Source: Candidatus Peregrinibacteria bacterium Gr01-1014_25 (lineage in GTDB: Bacteria > Patescibacteriota > Gracilibacteria > Peribacterales > Peribacteraceae). Taken from it: a DNA stretch of 64,000 nucleotides. The DNA is taken from assembly GCA_007376205.1 (NCBI GenBank), contig VMFU01000001.1:30661-94660 (forward strand). Direction: 5' to 3'. The translations under genes and the position numbers were made by a program. Each line of letters starts with the position of its first letter. Position 1 is the first letter of the stretch. This document shows positions 48,940-57,728 of the stretch, piece by piece. Below the pieces are notes generated by a model. It had not been told where the DNA came from. It searched no databases and worked only from the letters and a program-made list of their open reading frames with translations.

Positions 48940-50794
48940 CGGGAGCGACAAGCTGTCCGCAATGACTCCCCAGACGCAAGCAGTCAGCCACTGGAAGGTC
49001 CTGCGGCAGGTCTATCGACTGCTCCGGGAGATCCATATCTCCCCGACGTACTTCATCCCGCCGATTCTCCTATCGATCGGCGGAGCGGCCATGGAAGGCA
49101 TCGGTGCGGGTCTGCTCATCCCTCTCCTCAACGGCTTCCTCACGAAGGATTACAGCTTCATCACGTCGCTGCCGGGCTTGAGCCCCCTGATCCAGACGAT
49201 ATTCGGGGAGTCGCCATTGCGCGACCGGACGCTGTTCGCCGTTCTGATTCTGATCTTCATCACGGTCATCATCCTGAAAAACCTGTTGAAGTTCACGGCA
49301 ACGCTGGGCATGTCCTTCCTCGCGACCCGCGCTGTCCATCACCTGCGCAAGCAGATTTTCAACACGTACCTCTCCTTCGACAAACTCTACTTCGACCGGT
49401 CGAACGTCGGCCACCACAGCACGGTGCTAACGGTCTTCTCCAATTACGCCTTCACGCCGGTGCTCATCATCGACAAGGTGCTGCAGGCGCTGTTCTCCCT
49501 CACGGCGTACTTCGTCGTGATGTGCCTCATCTCCTGGAAACTGACGCTGTTGGCCGTGCCCATTTTTCTGTTGCTGCACTTCTCGGTGCGCCGCCTGATC
49601 AAGCGCATCCAACGACTGTCGATGACTATGGCCCAGCAATTGAGCGTCCTGGGGAAGACGGTCGTGGAAATCCTGTCCGTGATCCCCCTCGTGAAGACCA
49701 TGAACATGGAGGAGGCGGAGCGCAAACACTACTGCGACATCAGCGACGCAACAGCGCGGATTGAGTTCCGGAAGATCACGTTGCAGAAGGCAATCAATCC
49801 CGTGCAGGAGTTGATCACTCTGCTGGCAATCTTCCTGCTCTTCTCCGGCATGCTCTACCTGCTCGTGCGCGACGGGCAGACGACCGGCCCATCGTTCCTC
49901 GTATACTTCTACCTGGTGATGAACGCGGCCAACAAATTCGCCGCGATCACCGGATTCCAGGGCGACACGGCATCGGTGGCGGGACAGGTGGCGGGCGTAT
50001 GTGATGTGTTCGAGAACATGCACAAGCATCGCATGGCGGATGGCAAAACGGTGTTCGGCGGCCTGCAGAGGCACATCGAGTTCCGCGACATGCACTTCAG
50101 TTACACGGATGGCAGCCCGATTCTGCGCGGGGTGTCGTTCGCCATCGACAAGGGCAAGGTGACGGCGGTCGTCGGACCGACGGGCGTGGGCAAGACGACG
50201 ATCATCAGTCTGCTCCTGCGCTTCTACGACGTGCCGCCGGGATCGCTGCTGGTCGACGGCGACGACATCCGATCGTTCACCGCGGCGTCGCTGCGCTCGC
50301 ACATGGCTCTCGTCAGCCAGGAGACGCTGCTCTTGCACGAATCGCTGCGGCAGAACATCGCGTACGGCCAGGAGAACGTCGATGAGGAGCAGCTCCGGGC
50401 GGTGCTCCGCAACGCCCGCCTCGATGAGCTCGTCGAGCGGCTGCCCCAGGGATGGGACACGCTCATCGGCGACAGGGGCGTGAAGCTCTCGGGTGGCGAA
50501 AAGCAGCGGGTGTCGATCGCGCGTGCGCTGCTGAAGGGCGCGGACATTCTGATTCTGGACGAAGCGACGAGTTCTCTGGATTCCACGACGGAGAAAATTG
50601 TGCAGGAGGCCGTGGAGGAGGCGATCCGCGGCAAGACGGCGATCGTCATCGCCCACCGGCTCTCCACCATCAAGAACGCCGACCATATCGTCGTCATCGA
50701 CGGCGGCCGCTGCGTGGAACAGGGAACGCTGGAGCAGCTCCTCGAACACAACGGGAAATTCGCCGAACTCTGGCGCGCGCAGAGCTTTTCGTAG
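48932..50794 (+). CDS. ABC exporter, fused permease-ATPase (MsbA/PglK-like)
   Basis: A 620-residue half-transporter. Residues 40-340 form a six-helix exporter membrane domain. The C-terminal ATPase has Walker A GPTGVGKTT, Q-loop SQETLLLHESLRQNIAYG, signature LSGGEKQRVSIARALL, Walker B ADILILDEATSSLD and the H-loop IAHRLSTI. In glycan loci such proteins flip lipid-linked sugars or lipid across the inner membrane; this is the only exporter in the window. It acts as a homodimer. Start uncertain between ATG 48932 and 48962. The upstream inverted repeat suggests it is regulated. Confidence 0.92.
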   Translation: MTNGSDKLSAMTPQTQAVSHWKVLRQVYRLLREIHISPTYFIPPILLSIGGAAMEGIGAGLLIPLLNGFLTKDYSFITSLPGLSPLIQTIFGESPLRDRTLFAVLILIFITVIILKNLLKFTATLGMSFLATRAVHHLRKQIFNTYLSFDKLYFDRSNVGHHSTVLTVFSNYAFTPVLIIDKVLQALFSLTAYFVVMCLISWKLTLLAVPIFLLLHFSVRRLIKRIQRLSMTMAQQLSVLGKTVVEILSVIPLVKTMNMEEAERKHYCDISDATARIEFRKITLQKAINPVQELITLLAIFLLFSGMLYLLVRDGQTTGPSFLVYFYLVMNAANKFAAITGFQGDTASVAGQVAGVCDVFENMHKHRMADGKTVFGGLQRHIEFRDMHFSYTDGSPILRGVSFAIDKGKVTAVVGPTGVGKTTIISLLLRFYDVPPGSLLVDGDDIRSFTAASLRSHMALVSQETLLLHESLRQNIAYGQENVDEEQLRAVLRNARLDELVERLPQGWDTLIGDRGVKLSGGEKQRVSIARALLKGADILILDEATSSLDSTTEKIVQEAVEEAIRGKTAIVIAHRLSTIKNADHIVVIDGGRCVEQGTLEQLLEHNGKFAELWRAQSFS

Positions 50795-50831
50795 GCTTCC
50801 CGGGGCGGTGGACACTGCCTGCACGGAACCG

Positions 50832-50837
50832 TAAGCT
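50832..50837 (+). promoter_or_regulatory. -10-like TAAGCT for the UDP-sugar dehydrogenase
   Basis: TAAGCT followed by 9 nt and the ATG at 50847. No Shine-Dalgarno. Confidence 0.4.
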
Positions 50838-50846
50838 GCTCCAACG

Positions 50847-52037
50847 ATGGCAAATCCCTCCGACGTCCTCATTATCGGCGGTTTCGGGCATGTTGGCCTG
50901 CCCCTCGGCATCGTGCTTGCGGACGCCGGCTTGCATGTCTCGCTATTGGACATCGATGCAGTGAAAAGGCCGATGATCGAAGCCGGCACGATGCCGTTCA
51001 TCGAGTACGACGCCGAGCCGCTGCTCAAGAAGGTCATCGGGAAGACATTGTTCGTCGCGGACGGTCTCGCGGACGCCGCGAATAGCCGCATCGTACTGAT
51101 CACCATCGGAACGCCCGTCGACGAGTACTTGAGTCCCAAGACCGCGCCGCTCTTCGCGTTGGCGGACGCGCTCCTGCCGCACCTCACAGAGCAGCACACC
51201 GTCGTCCTGCGCAGCACGGTCTGCCCGGGGACGACGCGCGCGCTTCGTGCGCACTGGCTGGCGCGCGGCAAAGACATCCCCATCGCGTACTGCCCCGAGC
51301 GCATCGTCCAGGGGTACGCGATCCGCGAACTGCGCGAACTGCCCCAAGTCGTCTCGGGCACGTCGATGCAGGCGATCCAGACGGCAAAGGAGCTCTTCGG
51401 TCGTCTCGGCGTCGAGACGATCGACGTCGGCACTGAAGAGGCGGAGATGAGCAAGCTCTTTTTGAATGCCTGGCGGTACATTCAGTTCGCGACGGCGAAT
51501 CAGTTCTTCGTCATGGCCCGTGAACACGGACTGGATTACGACCAGATCTACCGCGCGATGACGCACCACTACGATCGAGGCAACATTCCGCGGCCGGGGT
51601 TCGCCGCCGGCCCATGCCTGCTGAAGGACACCATGCAGCTCGCCGCCGCCTACCGGAACCAGTTTTTCCTCGGTCACGCAGCGATGATGGTCAACGAGGG
51701 TCTTCCTGCGTTCGTCGTGGACATGGCGCGGAACGCGGCGGGAGATCTGCAGGGTAAAACCGTCGGCATTTTGGGGATGGCGTTCAAGAAAGACATCGAC
51801 GACACGCGCGATTCCCTGTCTTTCAAACTCCGCAAGCTCCTGCAATTCCAGGGAGCCGACGTGCTCTGCAGCGATGAATTCGCGGCGGGTGACGGCTTCA
51901 TCCCAAAGGAAGATCTCGTTCATCGCGCGGACGTGATCATCGTCGGCGTTCCCCACTCCGCCTACCGCGATCTCACGCTGCCAGCAAAGACGATCACAAT
52001 CGACCTGTGGGGCGTCCTGCCGATCGCAAAACGTTAG
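50847..52037 (+). CDS. UDP-N-acetylhexosamine 6-dehydrogenase (WecC/WbpA-like)
   Basis: A 396-residue nucleotide-sugar dehydrogenase, distinct from ugd at 1588. It has IIGGFGHVGLPLGIVLADAG, VLITIGTPVDEYLSPKTAPLFALADAL, VVLRSTVCPGTTRAL, AYCPERIVQGYAIRELRELPQVV and GPCLLKDTMQLAAAY, where the Cys is the catalytic residue and GPCLxxD is the WecC/WbpA/TviB form. A C-terminal GMAFKKDIDDTRDS follows. It would supply UDP-GlcNAcA (or ManNAcA) to the Gfo/Idh-aminotransferase-acetyltransferase set. Its stop overlaps a convergent SDR stop by 4 nt. Confidence 0.87.
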   Translation: MANPSDVLIIGGFGHVGLPLGIVLADAGLHVSLLDIDAVKRPMIEAGTMPFIEYDAEPLLKKVIGKTLFVADGLADAANSRIVLITIGTPVDEYLSPKTAPLFALADALLPHLTEQHTVVLRSTVCPGTTRALRAHWLARGKDIPIAYCPERIVQGYAIRELRELPQVVSGTSMQAIQTAKELFGRLGVETIDVGTEEAEMSKLFLNAWRYIQFATANQFFVMAREHGLDYDQIYRAMTHHYDRGNIPRPGFAAGPCLLKDTMQLAAAYRNQFFLGHAAMMVNEGLPAFVVDMARNAAGDLQGKTVGILGMAFKKDIDDTRDSLSFKLRKLLQFQGADVLCSDEFAAGDGFIPKEDLVHRADVIIVGVPHSAYRDLTLPAKTITIDLWGVLPIAKR

Positions 52038-53053
52038 AGCGTCCCGCGGTCGACCTGCTCCTTGATCCAGGGGATGACTGCGTCGAGCATTTCGTCCAGC
52101 GTCGTTGTCGCCCGGAACCCAAGCATGCGCGCCGCTTTCTCCGTGTTTGGCACGCGCTTCTGCACATCGAAAGGGAACGGGGCATCGGAGACGTACCGGA
52201 AAGGTGCATCGCCCCGAATCTTCTTCCAGATGGTTTCGGCCAGTGCCAGAACGGTGGTGGATTGATCGGTGCTGATGTTGAAATCCTCGTTGACGGCCTC
52301 GGGCTTCTCGATGCACAGGCGGATGCCCAGCGCCAGGTCCGCGCCGTAGGTGTAGTGCCGCACCTGGTGTCCGTCTCCCAAAATGTGCAGGGGGTCCTGT
52401 CCTTTGAGGATTTTCTGCACGAGATCCGGCACAACGTGGCTCATCGCCAGCTTCACGTTGCCCGAGAGAATGTCCCTGTGGGAGGCCGACCTGCGTTCGC
52501 CGATGCCGACGCAGTTGAACGGACGAATGATCGTGTAGGGCAACTTGTACTGTTCCCATGCACCCTGCGCAAAGTACTCGGTGGCGAGTTTCTGGAAGCC
52601 GTACGTCGAGCTGGGCGGCGGGCAGCGCCGTTGTTCCCCCTCCGGCGTCGGCCAGACACCGGCGTTCTCGTACACCATCGACGAACTGATGACGTTCATT
52701 TTCTTCAGCGTGCCGGCCTTGTGCGCCTCGATCGCGGCGTCGAACGCCGCGGCGGTGATCCGTTCGTTCTCCGCCAGCAAATCGTACGCGAACTCGTGGA
52801 AATAGCTGATGCCGCCAATGCGCGCGGCGCCCGCGACCATCTGGTCGACGCCTTGAAGCAGCTCCCGCAGAAGCGCGGCATCTTTGGCATCGCCCTGCAC
52901 AAAACGGTAGCGGGGGTGATCCATCGACGCCTGGTGCACGGGCCCGTACTTGGAAAAGTTATCCAGGCCCACGACCTCATGGCCAGCCCGCAGCAGCTCC
53001 TCGACGAGGTAGCCGCCGATGAACCCTGCCGAACCGGTGACGAGAATTTTCAT
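52034..53053 (-). CDS. NAD-dependent epimerase/dehydratase (SDR)
   Basis: A 339-residue extended SDR: KILVTGSAGFIGGYLVEELLRAGHEVVGLDNFSKYG, VISSSMVYENAGVWPTPEGEQRRCPPPSSTYGFQKLATEYFAQG (catalytic YGFQK) and RPFNCVGIGE. The DNFSKYGP and MVYENAG elements match a UDP-sugar epimerase subgroup seen in O-antigen loci. Substrate not identifiable. Start at MKILVTGS, 11 nt after TACACT. Confidence 0.8.
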   Translation of the reverse strand: MKILVTGSAGFIGGYLVEELLRAGHEVVGLDNFSKYGPVHQASMDHPRYRFVQGDAKDAALLRELLQGVDQMVAGAARIGGISYFHEFAYDLLAENERITAAAFDAAIEAHKAGTLKKMNVISSSMVYENAGVWPTPEGEQRRCPPPSSTYGFQKLATEYFAQGAWEQYKLPYTIIRPFNCVGIGERRSASHRDILSGNVKLAMSHVVPDLVQKILKGQDPLHILGDGHQVRHYTYGADLALGIRLCIEKPEAVNEDFNISTDQSTTVLALAETIWKKIRGDAPFRYVSDAPFPFDVQKRVPNTEKAARMLGFRATTTLDEMLDAVIPWIKEQVDRGTL

Positions 53054-53122
53054 AGGAGAGACGCAGTGTACATCATGCGTGCCGTGCATCCACGGGCGAT
53101 TGTCAGCTCCCATAGAGGTTTA

Positions 53123-53128
53123 TATGCT
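53123..53128 (+). promoter_or_regulatory. -10-like TATGCT for the methyltransferase at 53135
   Basis: TATGCT followed by GCCCGC and ATG (6 nt). The same TANNNT-GCCCGC-ATG arrangement is found at 56728. Confidence 0.45.
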
Positions 53129-53134
53129 GCCCGC

Positions 53135-53923
53135 ATGATCAATCTGCGCAGAGCGCTGAAGCGCGGCCTGGGCAACGTCTTGGGACGCTTATTGCCCCGT
53201 CATAGCATGCATGCGATCGTCGAGGAGGCGATGCGCCGCGAGCCGGAGATGCTCTATCGCACCATAGCCCCGCACCTAGGTCGGCAACGCACGGTCGGGA
53301 CAATGCCCATGGATTTGCCCGCCGACGGCAATATGTGTTTCGAGCACCTCGCCGGCCTGTTTTCCAGCACGTCCTTCGACCATGCCGTCATTTCCCTGCC
53401 CGTTCGGCAGGGCGCGTACCTGTTCGGTCTCGTACGCCATATGAACGCGCAGAAGGTGATCGAGATCGGACGGTATAAAGGAGGATCCACCGTGCTCCTT
53501 GCCGCCGCCATGGGCGGCAAAGGCGATCTGTGGAGCATCGATGTCGGCGAGAAGTTCGTGCGGAACAATGCCGGCACGCAGCAACGTTACGACGACGAAG
53601 TGCGGTCGTTCCTGTCGAAGAACCATCTGGCCGCGCACCTCATCATCGGCGACACGCGCACCTTGGAGCTTGATACTGGCGATGTCGATCTCGTTTTCAT
53701 CGACGGCGATCACAGTTACGAAGGGGCCAAGATCGACTTTGAACGATTCGGACGACGTGTGCGGGTGGGCGGCGCCGTGCTGTTCGATGACGCATTCGAC
53801 GAGCCGCTCATCCGCTCGCACGCCGATACCGTCGGTCGGCTGGTCGACGAGATTGTGTGCAACGGCGATTTCCGCCTCGTCAAAGCCGTCAACCGCATGG
53901 CGCATTTGGAACGCGTGCGGTGA
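53135..53923 (+). CDS. Class I SAM-dependent methyltransferase (Methyltransf_24-like)
   Basis: A 262-residue protein. After a basic amphipathic N-terminus, the core reads KVIEIGRYKGGSTVLLAAAMGGKGDLWSIDVGEKF, HLIIGDTRTLELDTGDVDLVFIDGDHSYEGAKIDFERFGRRVRVGGAVLFDD. The FIDGDHSYEG motif with GGSTVLLA is typical of the cephalosporin-hydroxylase/Methyltransf_24 group of sugar O-methyltransferases. The 638-codon track ORF is an antisense extension. Starts 6 nt after TATGCT. Confidence 0.85.
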   Translation: MINLRRALKRGLGNVLGRLLPRHSMHAIVEEAMRREPEMLYRTIAPHLGRQRTVGTMPMDLPADGNMCFEHLAGLFSSTSFDHAVISLPVRQGAYLFGLVRHMNAQKVIEIGRYKGGSTVLLAAAMGGKGDLWSIDVGEKFVRNNAGTQQRYDDEVRSFLSKNHLAAHLIIGDTRTLELDTGDVDLVFIDGDHSYEGAKIDFERFGRRVRVGGAVLFDDAFDEPLIRSHADTVGRLVDEIVCNGDFRLVKAVNRMAHLERVR

Positions 53924-53928
53924 GTTTG

Positions 53929-53934
53929 TACACT
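53929..53934 (+). promoter_or_regulatory. -10-like TACACT for the MBOAT gene
   Basis: TACACT followed by CGCCCCA and ATG (7 nt), immediately after the methyltransferase stop. Confidence 0.5.
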
Positions 53935-53941
53935 CGCCCCA

Positions 53942-55507
53942 ATGCTCTTCCATTCGCCGCAGTTTCTCTTTGTCTTCCTGCCGCTGGCCCTGCTCGGCTT
54001 CTTCGCGGTGGGGCGGTGGGGCTCACAGGCGCTGGCATTGCTGTGGCTCACATGCGTCTCCCTCTTCTTCTACGGCTACTGGAATCCCGCGTACCTCTGG
54101 CTCCTGGGCCTTTCGATCATCGTCAATTATCCGCTCGGCACGATCCTCATGCGCCGGGGCACTGGCGGGCGGGCGCTCCTCATCGTCGGCATTGCCGCGA
54201 ACCTCGCGCTCCTGGGCTACTTCAAATACGCAAATTTCTTCCTCGACGCCGCAGGCACCGCTCTCGGAGCCCCGTGGACACTGGGGACAATCGTCCTACC
54301 ACTTGGCATTTCGTTCTTCACCTTCGAACAGGTTGCCTGGCTCGTGGAGTCGCACCAAGGAAAAATTCCGCCGACAACCTTCCTGCGGTACTGCGCCTTC
54401 ATCACGAATTTCCCCAAACTCATCGCCGGGCCCATCGTCCGGCCGCATGAATTCCTGCCGCAACTCCAAGATGCGCATTGGGGCCGCTGCCGCGCGGAGA
54501 ACATGTCGGTGGGGGTGACGATCTTTATGATCGGCCTGTTCAAGAAAGTCGTTCTGGCGGACACGGTCGCGACGCTCGTGAGTCCCGTGTTTGCCGCATC
54601 CGCGGCCGGGGCATCGGTGACGCTGCTGGAAGCCTGGGGATCTCTGCTTGCCTACGCATTGCAGATCTATTTCGACTTCTCGGGGTACACGGACATGGCC
54701 ATCGGCGTCGCGCGGATGTTCGGCATCACGCTTCCGTTGAACTTCGCGGCGCCGTACCGCTCCGTTTCCATCATCGACTTCTGGCGACGGTGGCATATGT
54801 CGCTGTCACGCCTCGTGCGCGACTACGTGTACATCCCGCTGGGCGGGAACCGGTGCGGCACCGTGCGGCAATGGATCAACGTGCTCGTCACCATGGCCAT
54901 CGTCGGCCTGTGGCATGGCGCGGGATGGACATTCATCGCGTGGGGAACGCTGCATGGAGTGTTTCTCGTCATCAACCATGCATGGCGCGCGGCGCGGGTC
55001 CGGATGGGCCTCGCAAACCTCGGCACGTGGTGGAGTAGGAGCCTCGCGTGGATGACAACGTTCGCCGCGGTTCTCGTGGCGTGGGTGTTCTTCCGCTCGG
55101 AGAACATGCCGGCGGCGCTGCGTTTCCTCGGATCGCTCGCGGGCGCGGACGGCCTGTCGCTGCCCGGCATGTGGCAGGCGCGTTGGGGTGATCTGCTCTC
55201 GGGCTACGGCGTCCAGTTCGACCTGCAGCAGCGTCTCATTCTCCTGCCCAGTCAGTGGGTGCGGGGCAGCACATGGATTCTCGCCCTCCTGTGCATGGCC
55301 CTCCTGCTGCCGACAACGCAGCAATTCCTGCGGCATTTCCGGCCCGCCGGAGATGCTCGTGAGAATGACGTCGGCCCGGGCATCATGGGCGGCCTCACGT
55401 GGCAGCCGACGGTGCGATGGGCCTTGGGCCTCGCGGCGCTGACGAGCGTCACGATCGTTTTCCTGATGCTGTCGCAGCAGAGCGAATTCCTCTACTTCCA
55501 ATTCTGA
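53942..55507 (+). CDS. MBOAT-family O-acyltransferase (AlgI-like)
   Basis: A 521-residue membrane protein with about eleven helices: FHSPQFLFVFLPLALLGFF, LGYFKYANFFLD, LPLGISFFTFEQVAWLVESHQGK, NFPKLIAGPIVRPHEFLPQL, DFSGYTDMAIGVARMFG, DFWRRWHMSLSRLVRDYVYIPLGG and the catalytic-histidine region GLWHGAGWTFIAWGTLHG. AlgI/PatA-type MBOATs pass acetyl groups across the membrane to a partner that modifies an exported polysaccharide. That partner is probably the next gene, 2 nt downstream. Confidence 0.94.
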   Translation: MLFHSPQFLFVFLPLALLGFFAVGRWGSQALALLWLTCVSLFFYGYWNPAYLWLLGLSIIVNYPLGTILMRRGTGGRALLIVGIAANLALLGYFKYANFFLDAAGTALGAPWTLGTIVLPLGISFFTFEQVAWLVESHQGKIPPTTFLRYCAFITNFPKLIAGPIVRPHEFLPQLQDAHWGRCRAENMSVGVTIFMIGLFKKVVLADTVATLVSPVFAASAAGASVTLLEAWGSLLAYALQIYFDFSGYTDMAIGVARMFGITLPLNFAAPYRSVSIIDFWRRWHMSLSRLVRDYVYIPLGGNRCGTVRQWINVLVTMAIVGLWHGAGWTFIAWGTLHGVFLVINHAWRAARVRMGLANLGTWWSRSLAWMTTFAAVLVAWVFFRSENMPAALRFLGSLAGADGLSLPGMWQARWGDLLSGYGVQFDLQQRLILLPSQWVRGSTWILALLCMALLLPTTQQFLRHFRPAGDARENDVGPGIMGGLTWQPTVRWALGLAALTSVTIVFLMLSQQSEFLYFQF

Positions 55508-55509
55508 CA

Positions 55510-56694
55510 GTGCACCGCTTGTACCTCGTCGCCTTCGCGTTGCTCCTGCTCCCCGTGTCCGGGGCGCTCGGCATCAACTATCGGTACCTCGATCGTGCCG
55601 GTGAATTTCTCACAGCGGAGGAGGTCATCGCACGTCAACGCACCGAATCGGGCTTCTGTCTGTACGGCAGCGCCCTGCACGACGACGTGTTTTCCTACAA
55701 GACGGCAGGCTATCGGACCGCGAAGCCCCACGTAACGCTCGCGGGTTCCTCCCGATCACTCAATGTTCGCGAACGCTTCTTCAACGTGCCCTTCTACAGC
55801 ATCGGCGGAGGAATGGATTCCGTGGTATACGCGGAGCATCTGCTGCGCGCGACGACGCAGGCGCACAAGCCAAAGCTCCTGCTGCTGGGCATCGATTTCT
55901 GGTGGTTCCACGAAGATGCCCGCCTCTACCGCAGGACGAAACCCCCCGTCGACGTCCGGCGCCTCACGCTTGCCAAACTCTCCCGTCCATTTACATGGCT
56001 GATCGACGGAAAAATTTCGCCCGGTGAATTTCTGCGAACGACTCTGGGATCCCCGCCGGACAACGGGAAGTGCGACATCGGCGTCCAGAGCCGACAGAAG
56101 CGCGACGGATACGGGCCTGACGGCTCCTACTACAACACGAGCCTGGTGACCGGTAAGCGTGAGCGGATCGAGGGATTCTCGAGAGAACGGCAGGACATGC
56201 AGGACGGCACCGATCACTTCCCGTTCGGAACAGATTTTAACCGCGAAAATCTGGAGGATTTCGTTCAGCTCATCCAATCTCTGGAAGCCGACGGCACTAC
56301 GGTGATCGTGTTCGCCCATCCGCTCGCGCCGAGCGTGTACCGCGAGATGCAGCGGTACCCGGACCGCTACGCATACGTGCCGAAACTGCTGCAAGCGCTG
56401 AAAACATCCGGCATTACGTTCTTCGATTTTCACGATCCGCGGAAACTGGGAACGTCCGACTGCGAATTCTGGGATGGCACGCACGGGGGCGATGTCACCT
56501 ACGCGCGCCTGCTTCTGGCCATCCATGATTCCCTGCGCGACCCCGCGCTTCGCCCCTTCTTCAACGTGCAAGTGCTGCGCGAGACGATAGAAGACTACGC
56601 GGGATTCTTCATGGTCCCCGATCCGCGCGTGACGAGCGAGCCGGAGGTCGATTTTCTGAACATCGGCTGCCGAAAGCGTCCGCGCGGCATTTAG
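55510..56694 (+). CDS. Putative periplasmic acetylation partner of the MBOAT (AlgJ/X-like role)
   Basis: A 394-residue protein with a signal-anchor helix (RLYLVAFALLLLPVSGALG) and a large extracytoplasmic domain. VTLAGSSRSLNVRERFF resembles the GxSR nucleophile block of SGNH-like/DHHW proteins that pair with MBOATs, and FWDGTHGGDVTYARLLLAI near the end would hold the Asp and His (DGTH). No ATG fits; the GTG at 55510, 2 nt after the MBOAT stop, begins right at the anchor helix. The hydrolase-like assignment is by motif and context only. Confidence 0.65.
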   Translation: MHRLYLVAFALLLLPVSGALGINYRYLDRAGEFLTAEEVIARQRTESGFCLYGSALHDDVFSYKTAGYRTAKPHVTLAGSSRSLNVRERFFNVPFYSIGGGMDSVVYAEHLLRATTQAHKPKLLLLGIDFWWFHEDARLYRRTKPPVDVRRLTLAKLSRPFTWLIDGKISPGEFLRTTLGSPPDNGKCDIGVQSRQKRDGYGPDGSYYNTSLVTGKRERIEGFSRERQDMQDGTDHFPFGTDFNRENLEDFVQLIQSLEADGTTVIVFAHPLAPSVYREMQRYPDRYAYVPKLLQALKTSGITFFDFHDPRKLGTSDCEFWDGTHGGDVTYARLLLAIHDSLRDPALRPFFNVQVLRETIEDYAGFFMVPDPRVTSEPEVDFLNIGCRKRPRGI

Positions 56695-56727
56695 CGCCCT
56701 GCGCCTTGCATACGCAGGCGGGCAGTC

Positions 56728-56733
56728 TATATT
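56728..56733 (+). promoter_or_regulatory. -10-like TATATT for the Fe/2OG oxygenase
   Basis: TATATT followed by GCCCGC and ATG (6 nt). Confidence 0.5.
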
Positions 56734-56739
56734 GCCCGC

Positions 56740-57687
56740 ATGCCCGCTCTCCTTAGCACGCTTACAAACTCGGTGCTGAATCGCATTCGCCGCTCGCCGC
56801 TGTACTACGAGCGGTACAACAACACGTGCGATTTCACGACCAACAGAACCTACACGCGGTACGCGCGTGAATGCAGGGCGGCGTACGAGCGGGAGCACGG
56901 AACCGTCGATTTGCCGGAATCCCCCCTCTGGTACAACACCTCGACGCTGATCCGCGGAGCATTCCCGGCGGACAAGGCGCGCGCGTACTCCGACAAAATC
57001 GGGACGCTCATCGAACGCAAGGACCCCTGCATCATCCCTCCGAAAGAAGACGGCCTGGCGATCGGCATCCGCGAGCCGCTCATCAACCTCGGCAACGATC
57101 TTCTCGACACGCTCCGCGCCCCAGATGTCCAGCGCAACCTCCTCGCTTTTTTCCGCAGCCACTACCGCATCGAATGGATCGTCAGCTACCGCTCGCTCCC
57201 CTCGAAGAACGCCGCGGGCTCGTGGCTGTGGCATTCCGACACGTTCCCGCCGCATACCTGCAAGCTCTTCCTACACCTCACGAAGACAACGGCCGAAACG
57301 GGTGCCATGGAAGTCATGAACAGGGAAGACACGATGGCCTACCGCCGCGCCGGCTACTTCGGCCAATTCCAAAGCGAGCGCACCGCGGACTTGGAGGGCT
57401 TCGCGCGCACGCACGGCCTGCAGTACCGGCCACACCACTTCGACGCGGAACCGGGCGACGTCACGCTCTTCGACATGAACTTCCTCCATCGCGCCGTAGC
57501 CCCCCAAGCAGGCATCCGCGATGTCGTCGTCTTCCTGTTCCTACCCAACATGGTTTCCTGGGAGAAGCAACTAGAGTTGGACGGCGGCTTTGCTGCACGC
57601 AGCAAGCGCACACCCAGCCCCCTGCAGAAGGACCCCGGCGTGACGACGATCGTCCAAACCTCGGGCGGGGCGTCCATGATGGCCTAG
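56740..57687 (+). CDS. Fe(II)/2-oxoglutarate dioxygenase, PhyH-like
   Basis: A 315-residue protein with a double-stranded beta-helix pattern. WLWHSDTFPPHTCKLFLHLTKTTAETGAMEVM gives the HxD iron ligands, and DVTLFDMNFLHRAV the distal His, with a basic residue in the following strand. This matches the phytanoyl-CoA-dioxygenase-like family, which hydroxylates small molecules or sugars. It sits between the acetylation pair and a TIGR04372-like gene, so a sugar-tailoring role is plausible. Substrate unknown. Confidence 0.72.
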   Translation: MPALLSTLTNSVLNRIRRSPLYYERYNNTCDFTTNRTYTRYARECRAAYEREHGTVDLPESPLWYNTSTLIRGAFPADKARAYSDKIGTLIERKDPCIIPPKEDGLAIGIREPLINLGNDLLDTLRAPDVQRNLLAFFRSHYRIEWIVSYRSLPSKNAAGSWLWHSDTFPPHTCKLFLHLTKTTAETGAMEVMNREDTMAYRRAGYFGQFQSERTADLEGFARTHGLQYRPHHFDAEPGDVTLFDMNFLHRAVAPQAGIRDVVVFLFLPNMVSWEKQLELDGGFAARSKRTPSPLQKDPGVTTIVQTSGGASMMA

Positions 57688-57714
57688 CGCATTGCCCGTG
57701 GAGGAGCGCCCGGA

Positions 57715-57720
57715 TAGGAT
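57715..57720 (+). promoter_or_regulatory. -10-like TAGGAT for the TIGR04372-like gene
   Basis: TAGGAT followed by TCCCCAAC and ATG (8 nt). Confidence 0.45.
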
Positions 57721-57728
57721 TCCCCAAC

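Noticed and set aside
49427-51481. 684-codon minus-strand ORF
   Set aside because: Lies antisense to the ABC exporter with all its motifs; long open frames on the opposite strand are expected at this G+C content. The translation has no recognisable domain.
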